64,000 nucleotides of DNA from Chryseobacterium fluminis. Lineage in GTDB: Bacteria > Bacteroidota > Bacteroidia > Flavobacteriales > Weeksellaceae. The notes under the pieces are model-generated. The model searched no databases. It saw only the letters and a program-made list of their open reading frames with translations, and was not told where the DNA came from. The translations under genes were made by a program, and so were the position numbers. This document shows positions 54,302 to 63,343 of the stretch, piece by piece. The stretch is taken from assembly GCF_026314945.1 (NCBI RefSeq), contig NZ_CP111121.1, positions 62,001 to 126,000 on the forward strand. The letters are read 5' to 3'. Numbering within the stretch: position 1 is the stretch's first letter; the number at the start of each line of letters is the position of its first letter.

Positions 54302-55108
54302 TTACTGGATCACCATACTTTTTTTCCGTACCGTATGCGCCGAAAAATATCCCAGGGCGCCATTGCTGATGTTGCTGGGGGGATTGGAAGGAGTGACTCC
54401 GCCACCCGGACCGCCACCGTCAGAAATCTGAAGCAGCGCAGAATAGAAGGTATACACAGGCTCATCAATACATTGCATTTCCACATGAATGGTATCACCG
54501 GCAGCTACCTTGATGTTATCATCTTCATCATCATTAGGAAGCAACAGTGGTCTCTGGTTTGGCATCCCGTTATTTACGTTGTCCGAGAATTCCTGGAAAT
54601 ATTTCTTAGCATGGTTATTCACCGTAAAAATGAACAGATAACGGTTTCCCAGCGTGGTAGGATCCGTAAAAACAGGCAGAAGCGTGTAGCTCGTCTCACC
54701 GCCGATCATAAAAGAATCCTGCTCCAGATTATCAAATGAAACAGCCTGAGGCATTGTACTCTGGGCCGTATATTGCTTTCCTTCAGCATCAATTTTTAAA
54801 GTATAGGTTCTGCCGGATTCACCGGTGAAACCTGTCGTCTGATACATTCCGTTGCCGATATATTGTAAGGTCTCCGTTTGCCCGGAATCATCACTTAAGA
54901 CAACAGTGGCATTTTCAACGGCAGGATATTGGTTCGCTTCCGTAAAGGCGACAGATTTACTTATTTTAACGAAATAAGGTCCGGCCTGATCCGTGATATT
55001 GCCCTCGATAACGATATTCCCGCTCTTATCTTCCAGATCCAGATCAATTTCTTTTTCGCAGGCTGTAAAAGTAAACAGCGATATTAGTATAAACAGTATA
55101 TTCTTCAT
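54302..55108 (-). CDS. DUF4249-domain lipoprotein
   Basis: 268 residues. Lipobox TAC with Cys17. The DUF4249 pattern is visible: EKEIDLDLEDKSGNIVIEGN, ITDQAGPYFVKISKSVAF, ENATVVLSDDSGQTETLQYI, GNGMYQTTGFTGESGRTYTL. Such surface lipoproteins pair with TonB-dependent receptors, often in iron or metal uptake. The C-terminus ends in a Gly/Pro-rich linker and VRKKSMVIQ. It follows the receptor by three bases (stop to start), so both are one operon. Confidence 0.88.
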   Translation of the reverse strand: MKNILFILISLFTFTACEKEIDLDLEDKSGNIVIEGNITDQAGPYFVKISKSVAFTEANQYPAVENATVVLSDDSGQTETLQYIGNGMYQTTGFTGESGRTYTLKIDAEGKQYTAQSTMPQAVSFDNLEQDSFMIGGETSYTLLPVFTDPTTLGNRYLFIFTVNNHAKKYFQEFSDNVNNGMPNQRPLLLPNDDEDDNIKVAAGDTIHVEMQCIDEPVYTFYSALLQISDGGGPGGGVTPSNPPSNISNGALGYFSAHTVRKKSMVIQ

Positions 55109-55111
55109 GAT

Positions 55112-57460
55112 CTAAAATTTAAAATTATAGGTAATATTGGGAACCCAACGGAAAAGGGAAGTTTGCATAGCACGGGTTGTTCCGGGTTTGTCAGGATTGT
55201 CTTCAAAATTAATGATGTATGCATTTTCTCTTCCGTAGATATTGTAAATGCCAAATGACCACGAGCCTTTAAAGCGTTTATGATGATCCGGCTCATAGGT
55301 GGCACTGAGATCCATCCGGTGATAGGCCGGCATTCGGTCTGCATTTCGGCTGCTGTATTGAAATACGGTCTGCCCGTTCAGCTCATATTTTCCGGTTGGG
55401 AACGTAACGGCATTTCCCGTGCTGTATACAAATAATCCGGATAAAGACCACTTTTTATTCAGTTCGTAGGTTGCCACAACGGAAAGATCATGCGTTTTAT
55501 CCATTCTGGCATTGTACCAGTCGTTATCATTAATCCCGTTAATTTTTCGCTCTGTTTTGGATAAGGTGTAAGAAATCCAGCCAGTAAGTTTCCCGCTCTT
55601 CTTTTTGGCGATAAGTTCCAGACCGTAAGCCCGGCCTTTACCGAATAACAGTTCACTTTCCACATCTGCCGCCGTATCAAATGAAATTTGGGCTCCATTT
55701 TTAAAATCAATCTGATTCTGTAACGCTTTATAATATATTTCAGCATTGAATTCGTAATTATTGTTCTTAAAATTCCTGCTGTACCCGAGGCTTACCTGAT
55801 CAGCAATTTCCGGTTTTACGCTGTAGCTGCTTCCGATCCACTGGTCAGTAGGATTTCCGCTGCTGCTGTTGCTGAGAAGGTGCAGGTTCTGCGTATTTCG
55901 TGAATAGCCTCCTTTGATGCTGCTGATCCCGTTGATACGGTAATTGGCCGTAATTCTCGGTTCAAGATTAACATACGTTTTTCCGAAGTCTCCTTTTTCC
56001 AGAACTTCAGAATCCGTAAGTATTCCGTTTTCATACGTATTATAAGTATCTCCGCCTAAAATACTGAATGATGAAAGTCTTAAGCCATAGTTCACCGTAA
56101 GCTTTTCTGAAGCTTTAAAATCATCATTGATGTAGAGAGCATTTTCCCAGGATTTTCTGGGATTTCTCGGGAAGCTGCTTACACTCGTTCCTGATGCGCT
56201 GCTCGGTGTAATGGTGTGGTAAATAGATTGCAGCCCGAAACGTACAGAATGCTTATTTCCTGCAAACCAGGTGAAATCCTGCTTCAGATTCCAGTCTTCG
56301 ATCTGGGAATTCAGTCCGAAAGTATTATCATTGCTCTGAAGGCTTACCTTATAATTGTAATTACTGTAAATAAAAGAAGTATTTGAAAACAATTTACTGT
56401 TGATAATACTGTTCCAGCGCAGAGTAGCTGTTGTATTCCCCCAGTCTGTAGAGAACGTATCTCCCAACCCCAGAACATCTCTTCCGAAGTATCCCGAGAG
56501 ATACAGACGGTTGTTGTCATTGATCTGATAATTGGCTTTTAAATTAAGATCATAAAAATACAGTTTGCTGTCCTTAAAATCTTCAGTGGACTTCAGAAAC
56601 AGATCGGCATACGTACGCCTTCCTGAAACGATGAATGATGATTTTTCTTTCTGGATAGGTCCTTCCACACTCAGCCGGCTGCTGATCAGCCCGATTCCTC
56701 CGTTGACATTGTAGCCTTTGTTATTTCCGTCTTTCATTTTAACATCCATTACGGAAGAAAGACGGCCGCCATATTGAGCGGGACTATTCCCTTTGATGAT
56801 GCTGGCATCCTTCAGGGCATCACTGTTGAACGTACTGAAAAATCCAAGTAAGTGAGACGCATTATAAACAGGAGCTTCGTCAAGCAGGATTAAATTCTGA
56901 TCTGTGGCGCCCCCTCTTACACTGAAACCACTGCTGCCTTCACCGTTACTTTTGATTCCCGGAAGAAGCTGAATGGTTTTCATGATATCTTTTTCACCGA
57001 ATAAGACCGGGAGTTTTTCGATATTTTTAATGCTCAGAGTCTCCGTTCCCATCTGGGCAGACGTAAGATTTTTATCTTTCCTGATTCCGGAAATGACAAC
57101 TTCATCTATTGTCCCGATTTTTTGCTCTTCCTCATCCTGCCTTTCTGCAGGATCCGGCTGCAGATCCAGTTTTGTATTGGTATCTACTGTTACACTCTGC
57201 TGAAAATCTTTGTAGCCCGGGTTAGAAACGATGACGGTATAATTTCCCTGTGGCAGCGATAAAGAATAGAAGCCGTATTCATTGGAGAGAACCGAGATCG
57301 TGGGATCTTCTGCTACTTTTACCGTAACTCCGATCAGTAATTCTCCATTTTTGTTATCTTTTACGGTGCCGCTAATCGAGTACTTTTGTTGCGCAAATAC
57401 GATGGTGCTGAAACAAATTGCTGCTGCGGAAGTGGCAATTTTAAAGGATAATGTCTGCAT
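55112..57460 (-). CDS. TonB-dependent receptor (carboxypeptidase-like N-terminus)
   Basis: 782 residues. The signal peptide ends FAQ, a carboxypeptidase-like domain follows (YSISGTVKDNKNGELLIGVT), then an IDEVVISGIRKDKNL box. The plug is MGTETLSIKNIEKLPVLFGE, with KSNGEGSSGFSVRGGATDQN and LILLDEAPVYNASHLLGFFS, and the outer-membrane barrel ends in VPNITYNFKF. It lacks an STN domain, so it probably does not signal to an anti-sigma factor. With DUF4249 it forms a two-gene uptake system; the substrate cannot be read from sequence. Confidence 0.9.
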   Translation of the reverse strand: MQTLSFKIATSAAAICFSTIVFAQQKYSISGTVKDNKNGELLIGVTVKVAEDPTISVLSNEYGFYSLSLPQGNYTVIVSNPGYKDFQQSVTVDTNTKLDLQPDPAERQDEEEQKIGTIDEVVISGIRKDKNLTSAQMGTETLSIKNIEKLPVLFGEKDIMKTIQLLPGIKSNGEGSSGFSVRGGATDQNLILLDEAPVYNASHLLGFFSTFNSDALKDASIIKGNSPAQYGGRLSSVMDVKMKDGNNKGYNVNGGIGLISSRLSVEGPIQKEKSSFIVSGRRTYADLFLKSTEDFKDSKLYFYDLNLKANYQINDNNRLYLSGYFGRDVLGLGDTFSTDWGNTTATLRWNSIINSKLFSNTSFIYSNYNYKVSLQSNDNTFGLNSQIEDWNLKQDFTWFAGNKHSVRFGLQSIYHTITPSSASGTSVSSFPRNPRKSWENALYINDDFKASEKLTVNYGLRLSSFSILGGDTYNTYENGILTDSEVLEKGDFGKTYVNLEPRITANYRINGISSIKGGYSRNTQNLHLLSNSSSGNPTDQWIGSSYSVKPEIADQVSLGYSRNFKNNNYEFNAEIYYKALQNQIDFKNGAQISFDTAADVESELLFGKGRAYGLELIAKKKSGKLTGWISYTLSKTERKINGINDNDWYNARMDKTHDLSVVATYELNKKWSLSGLFVYSTGNAVTFPTGKYELNGQTVFQYSSRNADRMPAYHRMDLSATYEPDHHKRFKGSWSFGIYNIYGRENAYIINFEDNPDKPGTTRAMQTSLFRWVPNITYNFKF

Positions 57461-57689
57461 TTATTATTTTTAATGAAAACTAAGAACGTTAAAAATATAA
57501 ATATATTCTTATTTAATCTAAGTTAAGTGAATAAATCATTAAATTATCCTGATAAATAGGTGCTTTTTCAATCGAAATTCTCTCATCATAGGTTTCTGAA
57601 AGATAAAAATTGAGCAGATCTGATATGAAAATCCAGTGTAAAATGCAGTTACAGCATTAGCATTTCTTAACATTGAAGTTGCTTAAACT
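57461..57689. other. intergenic and left end of an IS5 remnant
   Basis: The upstream ~200 AT-rich bases hold the receptor promoter. From about 57674 (GAAGTTGCTTAAACTT) the sequence is the left end of the IS5 element split by IS982. Confidence 0.5.
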
Positions 57690-58734
57690 TATTTAACCTG
57701 AGTTCGGGATAAGGAAATGAAATAAAATTTGTATGAAAAAGTAATAATTCGTATATTTAAGTTATTGATGTTCAAATATTTAAACGAATTATTACTTATG
57801 ATTTTGAAAGACCAAATTACAAATATTTTTGTACAAATTGATGATTTTTGTAAAGAGTTTGCTGCTCAAATTAAAAAAATGAAAAAACAGGCCCTTGGGG
57901 ATAGCAAGAAAAGAAGAAACAGAACATCCAGAATGTCTGATTCTGAAATTATCACCATCATGATAGGATTTCACTTAGGTGCCCACAAAACATTTAAGCA
58001 TTATTACAAAGAAATAGTTTGTGGGTATTGGAAAGATTTATTTCCCACCAGTCTTTCATACAATCGGTTTATTGAACTTCAGCAAAGAAAATTTGTGGTT
58101 TTGGCCTTGTTTCTGAAAGAAAAATGTTTGGGAAAATGCACCGGAATAAGTTTTATGGATAGTACAGCTCTGAGAGTTTGCAGAAATCAAAGAATACACA
58201 ATCATAAAGTTTTCAAAGGTTTGGCAGAACGTGGAAAATCTTCAATGGGTTGGTTTTATGGCTTTAAGCTTCATTTGGTTTGTAATGAAAAAGGAGAACT
58301 CTTATCCTTCTATTTAACAAAAGGAAATGTAGATGACCGAAATCCAAAACATATAAAAAAAATGACTCAGCAGCTGTTTGGAAAATTATTTGCAGATAAA
58401 GGATATCTTTCAAAAGCTCTATGGGAAATGCTTTTCGCTGATGGCATTCAGCTTTTTACCAAACTCCGAAAAAATATGAAAAATCATATTATGAAGATGG
58501 AAGACAAAATTTTATTAAGAAAAAGAGCAATAATTGAGACTATAAATGATGAACTTAAAAATCATTGCCAGATAGAACATACCAGACATAGAAGTGTGAA
58601 CAATTTTATAATCAATATTTTGGGAGGATTAACCGCATATTGCTTCTTCCCTAAAAAATCCTCACTAAACCTCAATAAAGTAAATGACGGCCAATTGTTT
58701 TTACAATTCGCTTAAACCGAACTCAGGTTATTTA
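57690..58734 (+). mobile_element. IS982-family insertion sequence with target duplication
   Basis: Inverted ends ACCTGAGTTCGG (57696-57707) and CCGAACTCAGGT (58717-58728) enclose the transposase. TATTTA at 57690-57695 and 58729-58734 is the apparent 6-bp target duplication. Removing the element restores a sequence matching the IS5 remnant near 29580 (GAAGTTG.TTAAACTTATT then AGGAAAAA.GAGTTCCGAG), so IS982 jumped into an existing IS5 copy. The element looks complete. Confidence 0.9.
57798..58715 (+). CDS. IS982-family transposase
   Basis: 305 residues from ATG 57798 (MILKDQITNIFVQIDDF); the longer frame from 57729 has an unlikely lead. DDE motifs: SFMDSTALRVC (first Asp), LFADKGYLSK (second Asp) and the E in KRAIIETINDELKNHCQIEH. 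The RIHNHKVFKGLAERGKSSMG and GWFYGFKLHLVCNEKGEL blocks are characteristic of IS982. No interruption is seen, so the element may be mobile. Confidence 0.9.
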   Translation: MILKDQITNIFVQIDDFCKEFAAQIKKMKKQALGDSKKRRNRTSRMSDSEIITIMIGFHLGAHKTFKHYYKEIVCGYWKDLFPTSLSYNRFIELQQRKFVVLALFLKEKCLGKCTGISFMDSTALRVCRNQRIHNHKVFKGLAERGKSSMGWFYGFKLHLVCNEKGELLSFYLTKGNVDDRNPKHIKKMTQQLFGKLFADKGYLSKALWEMLFADGIQLFTKLRKNMKNHIMKMEDKILLRKRAIIETINDELKNHCQIEHTRHRSVNNFIINILGGLTAYCFFPKKSSLNLNKVNDGQLFLQFA

Positions 58735-59340
58735 GGAAAAAGAGTTCCGAGAAACGAGCAATTTTGATTGCAATTTAAAAGACGAATAATCTGGAACTCA
58801 TCAGCAAAGATAAAATAGAGAAATGGATTTTACCCATTTAAGCAGAGGGAAAAGAGGATTTTCTACGAAGTTTGACTTGGTAAAAATAATTCAGACCATT
58901 ATAAAACGGCTGAAAACCGTTTGCCAGTGGCGGAAACATTCGTTAAAGGACAATTTCGGGGAAGAAAAAATAAACTGGCAAAGTGTGTATTATTTTTTTA
59001 ATAAATGGAGCAAAGACGACAGGAATATTGGGGTTCATCTTTTGAATCGTAACAAGAGGTTGTTGGAGATGTCGTGCGTTCAACTCGATGGAAGCCAAAC
59101 CCGTTGTAGCATGGGCGGAGAGTCAACGGGGGTATCTAAGCAGGAAATTCGCAAAAACCAGATACTACCGCACGATTCCATAGTGTGGTATTTAGCTTTT
59201 ATTTTTTTATACTTTAGAAAGTTTAAAAAATACCGCAGAATCAAGTTCACATCAGGTGAAATTAAAGATTTTCAACAAAACTTCCGTGTGCTTCTTCTGC
59301 GCAAAGTATATTACTTAAATTAACTTAAGTGTTTAAAAAG
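58735..59340 (+). pseudogene. IS5-family transposase remnant with internal deletion
   Basis: The frame 58823-59323 reads THLSRGKRGFSTKFDLVKII, TVCQWRKHSLKDNFGEEKIN, WQSVYYFFNKWSKDDRNIGV and CVQLDGSQTRCSMGGES, the first ~120 residues of an IS5/IS427-type transposase with the first catalytic Asp. After GVSKQEIRKNQ it jumps to the far C-terminal IVWYLAFIFLYF, then KYRRIKFTSGEIKDFQ, so the rest of the catalytic core is lost. It is the better-preserved relative of the copy at 29578. Confidence 0.85.
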
Positions 59341-59388
59341 CTTTTGGATCTCCTTTGTGATAATAGAAAAGTTTAAACAGCTTTATTA

Positions 59389-60162
59389 TTATCTGTCAAG
59401 TTCAATCCAGGTGGGAGCGTGATCACTGCTTTTTTCCCAGCCTCTGACATGACTGTCAACTCCTCCCGATTGTAAATCCGGGATAAGATAAGGACTCAGC
59501 AGAATGTGGTCGAGCCGTATTCCTGCATTCCGGTCATACGCTTTATATAAATAATCCCAGAAGGTATACACTTTTTCTTCCGGGTAGAGCGTACGGATAG
59601 AATCCAGCCATCCTTTTTTTAATAAGTCCTGATAGGCTTTTCTGACCTCAGGTCTGAACAGCGCATCGTTTTCCCAGCGCTCCGGTTTATGAACGTCAAA
59701 AGGGGTCGGAATAATATTAAAGTCGCCGATCAGTACAGCCGGCAGTTCCATTTTGATGAGTTTATCGGTTCTTTTTTTCAGTCGCTTCAGCCACGACAAT
59801 TTATAATCGAATTTCGGTCCCGGGTAAGGATTTCCGTTGGGAACATAAAAACAGCAGATCACCATCTGATTAATGATCGCTTCAATATAACGGCTTTGGA
59901 CATCTTCATCATCTCCCGGTAAAGAATTCTGGACTTCTGTTATTTCATGATCTTTTGACAGGATGGCAACACCATTCCAGCTTTTCTGCCCTTTCCAGAT
60001 GGCCTGGTATCCTGCATCCCGGATAGACTCTATCGGAAAGCGCTCCTGAGGCGCTTTTAATTCCTGGAGGCATACGATGTCGGGCTGAGTCTCTTTCAGC
60101 CACTGAAGCAGAACAGGCAGCCGGGCGTTGATTCCATTGACGTTATAAGTGGCTATTCTCAT
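59389..60162 (-). CDS. xth: exodeoxyribonuclease III family protein
   Basis: 257 residues from ATG 60162 (MRIATYNVNGINARL); a longer frame from 60249 is not protein-like. Endonuclease/exonuclease/phosphatase fold: NVNGINA, CLQELKAPQERFP (catalytic Glu), YIEAIINQMVICCFYVPNGN, LIGDFNIIPTPFDVH (Asp-x-Asn) and RLDHILLSPYL with KSSDHAPTWI (His). It acts in base-excision repair as AP endonuclease/3'-5' exonuclease. Length is normal and motifs are complete. Confidence 0.93.
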   Translation of the reverse strand: MRIATYNVNGINARLPVLLQWLKETQPDIVCLQELKAPQERFPIESIRDAGYQAIWKGQKSWNGVAILSKDHEITEVQNSLPGDDEDVQSRYIEAIINQMVICCFYVPNGNPYPGPKFDYKLSWLKRLKKRTDKLIKMELPAVLIGDFNIIPTPFDVHKPERWENDALFRPEVRKAYQDLLKKGWLDSIRTLYPEEKVYTFWDYLYKAYDRNAGIRLDHILLSPYLIPDLQSGGVDSHVRGWEKSSDHAPTWIELDR

Positions 60163-60253
60163 GATCAGATATTTAATGAAAAAAAGCAATAAACATTCCA
60201 TCGGCAAACCGGACAGATTTTCTGCATTACAGACTGTAGAACGACTCATAAAA

Positions 60254-60278
60254 AATCCTATCCGGAAAGGATAGGATT
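60254..60278 (-). terminator. intrinsic terminator of the ferritin-like operon
   Basis: AATCCTATCC (60254-60263) pairs with GGATAGGATT (60269-60278), five-base loop. On the minus strand it is followed by TTTTTTATG, so it ends the operon read from 62527 towards 60302. Confidence 0.88.
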
Positions 60279-60301
60279 AACAACTAAATATAAAGATAGC
60301 A

Positions 60302-61117
60302 TTAAACAATAAACAAAGATGCTATTGCCTGTGCGTCACTTCCACTGAGGACTTCATCATAAGCTGCTGAACCTGCTGCTGCTCCAAAAGCAGTGGCTGT
60401 ATTGAAGCCTGCCTGCATCGTTACATCCTCACCCGCATATACGGGATTGGTTGCCGCCGGCATATTTCCTCCATTAGCCAGTTCTATCCAGCCTTTGTTG
60501 GCTCTCATCCGGCGTACCTGAGAAGCATGTCTTGCTTCTACCGAATGAATCTGTAAAGCAGCCTGTAAAACAGCCTGATTAGACATAACATTTCCTGCCT
60601 GTCCTTTATATGCTCTCACACCGGTATCTTCAAATGCCTGGGCCAGCGTCAAAAACTGACTGTAATTGGTGAAAGGCGTAAAGTTCCCACCCGCTGAAAA
60701 ATCAAAAGTAGGTTTTGCGCCCGGAGTTACTCCCAGAGAAGTTAATGTGCTTTTGAGAAATGTAACATGGGCCGACTCGTGTTTGGAGATCTGCATGAAA
60801 ACGGTACGGTCAGCATTTGGGATAAGACCCGAGGTCGAAAGTCCTATCCTGTAATATTCATCTTCCAGATACTCTAAAACCAGGGCCAGTTGTAAAGCGT
60901 CCGTTAAAGCACTTTTAAAGGTAGGACCCGAAACCGTCTGATTTACCGTTTCAGCTTTCGCAGGTGTTGACATTAAAGTCCCCAAGCCAAGAGGAACCGC
61001 TGCAACAGCCGCTTTGGTACCGAAATCTTTAATATGGGTAAGGGTTTCTAATCTTGATGCTTCGGTGGTGAAGAATTTATCGTTAGAAAGTCTGTCTAAT
61101 AATTTTAAGATGTTCAT
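60302..61117 (-). CDS. ferritin-like domain protein (DUF4856/desiccation-type)
   Basis: 271 residues. The N-terminal ~50 residues hold a weak hydrophobic stretch (AAVAAVPLGLGTLMSTPAKA) that looks like an atypical signal. The ferritin-like helices follow: ALTDALQLALVLEYLEDEYY (Glu-x-x-Asp/Glu), ISKHESAHVTFLKSTLTSLG (ExxH-type), LAQAFEDTGVRAYKGQA and VLQAALQIHSVEARHASQVR (ExxxxH). These match the PCC13-62-type ferritin-like family, which probably binds two metals. It lies 25 bases downstream of a second copy. Function is not established. Confidence 0.8.
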   Translation of the reverse strand: MNILKLLDRLSNDKFFTTEASRLETLTHIKDFGTKAAVAAVPLGLGTLMSTPAKAETVNQTVSGPTFKSALTDALQLALVLEYLEDEYYRIGLSTSGLIPNADRTVFMQISKHESAHVTFLKSTLTSLGVTPGAKPTFDFSAGGNFTPFTNYSQFLTLAQAFEDTGVRAYKGQAGNVMSNQAVLQAALQIHSVEARHASQVRRMRANKGWIELANGGNMPAATNPVYAGEDVTMQAGFNTATAFGAAAGSAAYDEVLSGSDAQAIASLFIV

Positions 61118-61142
61118 AATAATAGATTTTTAAAGTGAATGA

Positions 61143-61853
61143 TTAGTTGATACCTCTCTCTTTCCATGTGAAAGGCGTTTTGAAAAAACCTCCGGCTGCC
61201 GTTACCACATCTTTCGGTTCTTTGGCCACGTCCAGTCCGTTGGCATCGATCACATCATCACCGGAAAAATCTGCAGATCCGGGATTGATTAAATTTCTTA
61301 TCGCTGAAGCATGTCTGGCTTCCACCGAAACAATCTTTCCTGCAATAACCAGATAAGTAGGGTTGGTAATGTACTTTCCTGCACCATTATATGCGGCTAC
61401 TCCCGTATCTTCCAAAGCTTTTGCTGTAGCAAGGACAGAATTCCGGTCATTGAAGTTTACATTAGGATACTGAAATTCCAGCGTAGGCAATACATTCGAA
61501 GTGGCACCGCTGATAGCCGCTTTGAAAAAATCTCTGTGAATTACTTCATGATGGTAAAGGTCTGTGAAAACCTCTTTCTCTGCACTGGAGATCCCGGTGT
61601 AAAAATTGTTAACGACTTTAGTATAAAAATCGGCTTCAAGCTGCTCAAGAGCATAAGCATAATTCAGAATACCCACATCGCCTACTCCAAGATCAAATAC
61701 ATTTTCATCAATGATCAGGAAATCATCATTGTCGTCACAGCCTACAAGAGCGAGGCCTGCCATGGCGAGTCCTATGCCGCTAAGTTTTAAGAAATTTCTT
61801 CTTCCGGTATCTAAGGTTACCCCCTGATTGGAAACATTAATAGTTTTTTTCAT
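61143..61853 (-). CDS. ferritin-like domain protein, Tat/lipoprotein signal
   Basis: 236 residues from ATG 61853. Twin-arginine motif RRNFLK (18-23) with hydrophobic stretch and lipobox VGC (Cys39), a Tat-exported lipoprotein. Ferritin-like core: ILNYAYALEQLEADFYTKVV, HHEVIHRDFFKAAI, ATAKALEDTGVAAYNGAGKY and VSVEARHASAIRNLIN, a paralogue of the next gene with the same ExxxH spacing. The operon is fasciclin (61958-62527), this gene and 60302, and it is divergent from the sigma factor at 62773, a recurring arrangement in flavobacteria that suggests response to an envelope or oxidative signal. Confidence 0.82.
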   Translation of the reverse strand: MKKTINVSNQGVTLDTGRRNFLKLSGIGLAMAGLALVGCDDNDDFLIIDENVFDLGVGDVGILNYAYALEQLEADFYTKVVNNFYTGISSAEKEVFTDLYHHEVIHRDFFKAAISGATSNVLPTLEFQYPNVNFNDRNSVLATAKALEDTGVAAYNGAGKYITNPTYLVIAGKIVSVEARHASAIRNLINPGSADFSGDDVIDANGLDVAKEPKDVVTAAGGFFKTPFTWKERGIN

Positions 61854-61957
61854 AATATTATTTTTAAGTGTTAGGTTTGTGTATAATGAATATGTTCTAG
61901 AAATGATAAAATTTAAAGAAACAGCATAGAAATTATGCTGTTTCACTAATAAACCAC

Positions 61958-62527
61958 TTACGGCATCAAAACCGTATCTATCACATGTATAACCCCGTTG
62001 GACTGATTAACATCAGCAATTGTTACTTTTGCGCTGTTTCCTTTGGCATCTTTTACATACAGATTTTTTCCTTTGGTCCAGAAAGTAAGTTCTTCCCCCT
62101 GCACTGTTTTCATTCTGCTCATTCCGTTTCCTGCCTTCACGGCAGCCCATATCTCTTTTGCATTGTATTTTCCTGCCAGAACATGGTATGTCAGAATCTT
62201 GGTAAGCATTTCCTTATTCTCAGGCTTAACTAAATTTTCAACAGTTCCTTTCGGTAGTTTTGCAAAGGCAGCGTCTGTAGGTGCCAAAACGGTGAAAGGA
62301 CCCGCTCCCTGTAAAGTTTCTACCAATCCGGCTGCTTTTACAGCTGCAACCAGCGTCTTGTGGTCCTTGGAATTGACAGCATTTTCAATAATATTTTTTG
62401 ACGGATACATGGCGGCGCCTCCTACCATTACCGTTTTTTCTTTCATCGATTGTGCAGCTACGTTTCCGCTGAAAGCGAATGATAAGGTCATCATTGCAAA
62501 AACTGCGATTGTGGATCTAGTGTTCAT
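61958..62527 (-). CDS. fasciclin (FAS1) domain protein, exported
   Basis: 189 residues from ATG 62527; the longer frame is not protein-like. Signal peptide ends NVAAQ. The FAS1 domain is visible with H1 box LVAAVKAAGLVETLQGAGPFT and VLAPTDAAFAKLP, the YH motif ILTYHVLAGKYNA and C-terminal VNQSNGVIHVIDTVLMP. Such proteins act at the surface as adhesion or scaffold molecules. First gene of the minus-strand operon opposite the sigma factor. Confidence 0.9.
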   Translation of the reverse strand: MNTRSTIAVFAMMTLSFAFSGNVAAQSMKEKTVMVGGAAMYPSKNIIENAVNSKDHKTLVAAVKAAGLVETLQGAGPFTVLAPTDAAFAKLPKGTVENLVKPENKEMLTKILTYHVLAGKYNAKEIWAAVKAGNGMSRMKTVQGEELTFWTKGKNLYVKDAKGNSAKVTIADVNQSNGVIHVIDTVLMP

Positions 62528-62772
62528 TGTATTGATTTTTTTAATTGTTATAATGGTTTGATCTTGTTCTAAAATCATTTACGACCCCGGTTTGCTTTTA
62601 GATTTAAAAAATTCAAAAAAAAATCACAAACTATTGAAAAACAGTGTATTAATTTTTGTTTTTAATATTAAAATCAGTGTTAGTAGTTTAATTTTCTAAT
62701 ATTTGGAGGTAATTATTAAATATTTAAAAGATTTATTAAATATTGCTTGATATAAATTTTATTTTATTAAAT
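62528..62772. promoter_or_regulatory. divergent promoter region between fasciclin and sigma genes
   Basis: About 240 very AT-rich bases between divergent start codons. It must carry both promoters and is a likely site for the ECF sigma factor encoded at 62773. I cannot fix -33/-7 boxes with certainty. Confidence 0.5.
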
Positions 62773-63342
62773 TTGAATAGAAAAATATTCGCTATTAAAA
62801 CAAACTATTCGGAAGAGCAACTCATCGTTTTATTGAAAGAAAAAAACGAGACCGGTTTTCATCATTTGTATGATAACTATTCCGGTGCGTTGTATGGAGT
62901 GATTCTGCGAATTGTACAGTCTAAAGAATACACCGAAGAAATAATTCAGGATGTATTTGTCAAAATATGGAATTCTATCCATCAGTATGATTCTGTGAAA
63001 GGAAGATTTTATACCTGGATGATCAATATTGCCAGAAATACGGCTATAGATTATCTAAAATCAAAAGGTTTTCAGAACGAATTAAAAAACCAACCGCTAC
63101 CGGATTTCGTATATAACTCTGCAGAGCTTTCAACGACCAATCATTCTTCCGATTTTATCGGTTTCAATCATGTCCTGGAAAAACTGGAGGTTGATAAACA
63201 GGAGCTTATCGATTTGGCATACTATCAGGGATATACCCAAAACGAAATATCCGAAAAACTGAAAATACCGCTGGGAACGGTTAAAACGAAGATGCGGAAT
63301 GCACTGATAAAATTAAAGGATTTGTTAAAAGATTATCAATAA
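62773..63342 (+). CDS. ECF-type RNA polymerase sigma factor (RpoE-like)
   Basis: Frame open from before 62743 with no ATG; TTG 62773 gives a ~189-residue protein (NRKIFAIKTNYSEEQLIVLL). Region 2: FHHLYDNYSGALYGVILRIV, then YTEEIIQDVFVKIWNSIHQY and RFYTWMINIARNTAIDYLKS. Region 4: LIDLAYYQGYTQNEISEKLK followed by IPLGTVKTKMRNALIKL. This is the SigK/RskA-associated ECF type. The anti-sigma gene starts two bases past its stop. Confidence 0.88.
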   Translation: MNRKIFAIKTNYSEEQLIVLLKEKNETGFHHLYDNYSGALYGVILRIVQSKEYTEEIIQDVFVKIWNSIHQYDSVKGRFYTWMINIARNTAIDYLKSKGFQNELKNQPLPDFVYNSAELSTTNHSSDFIGFNHVLEKLEVDKQELIDLAYYQGYTQNEISEKLKIPLGTVKTKMRNALIKLKDLLKDYQ

Positions 63343-63343
63343 A

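Noticed and set aside
57729..57797. Longer N-terminus of the IS982 transposase
   Set aside because: Residues before ATG 57798 do not fit the family start.
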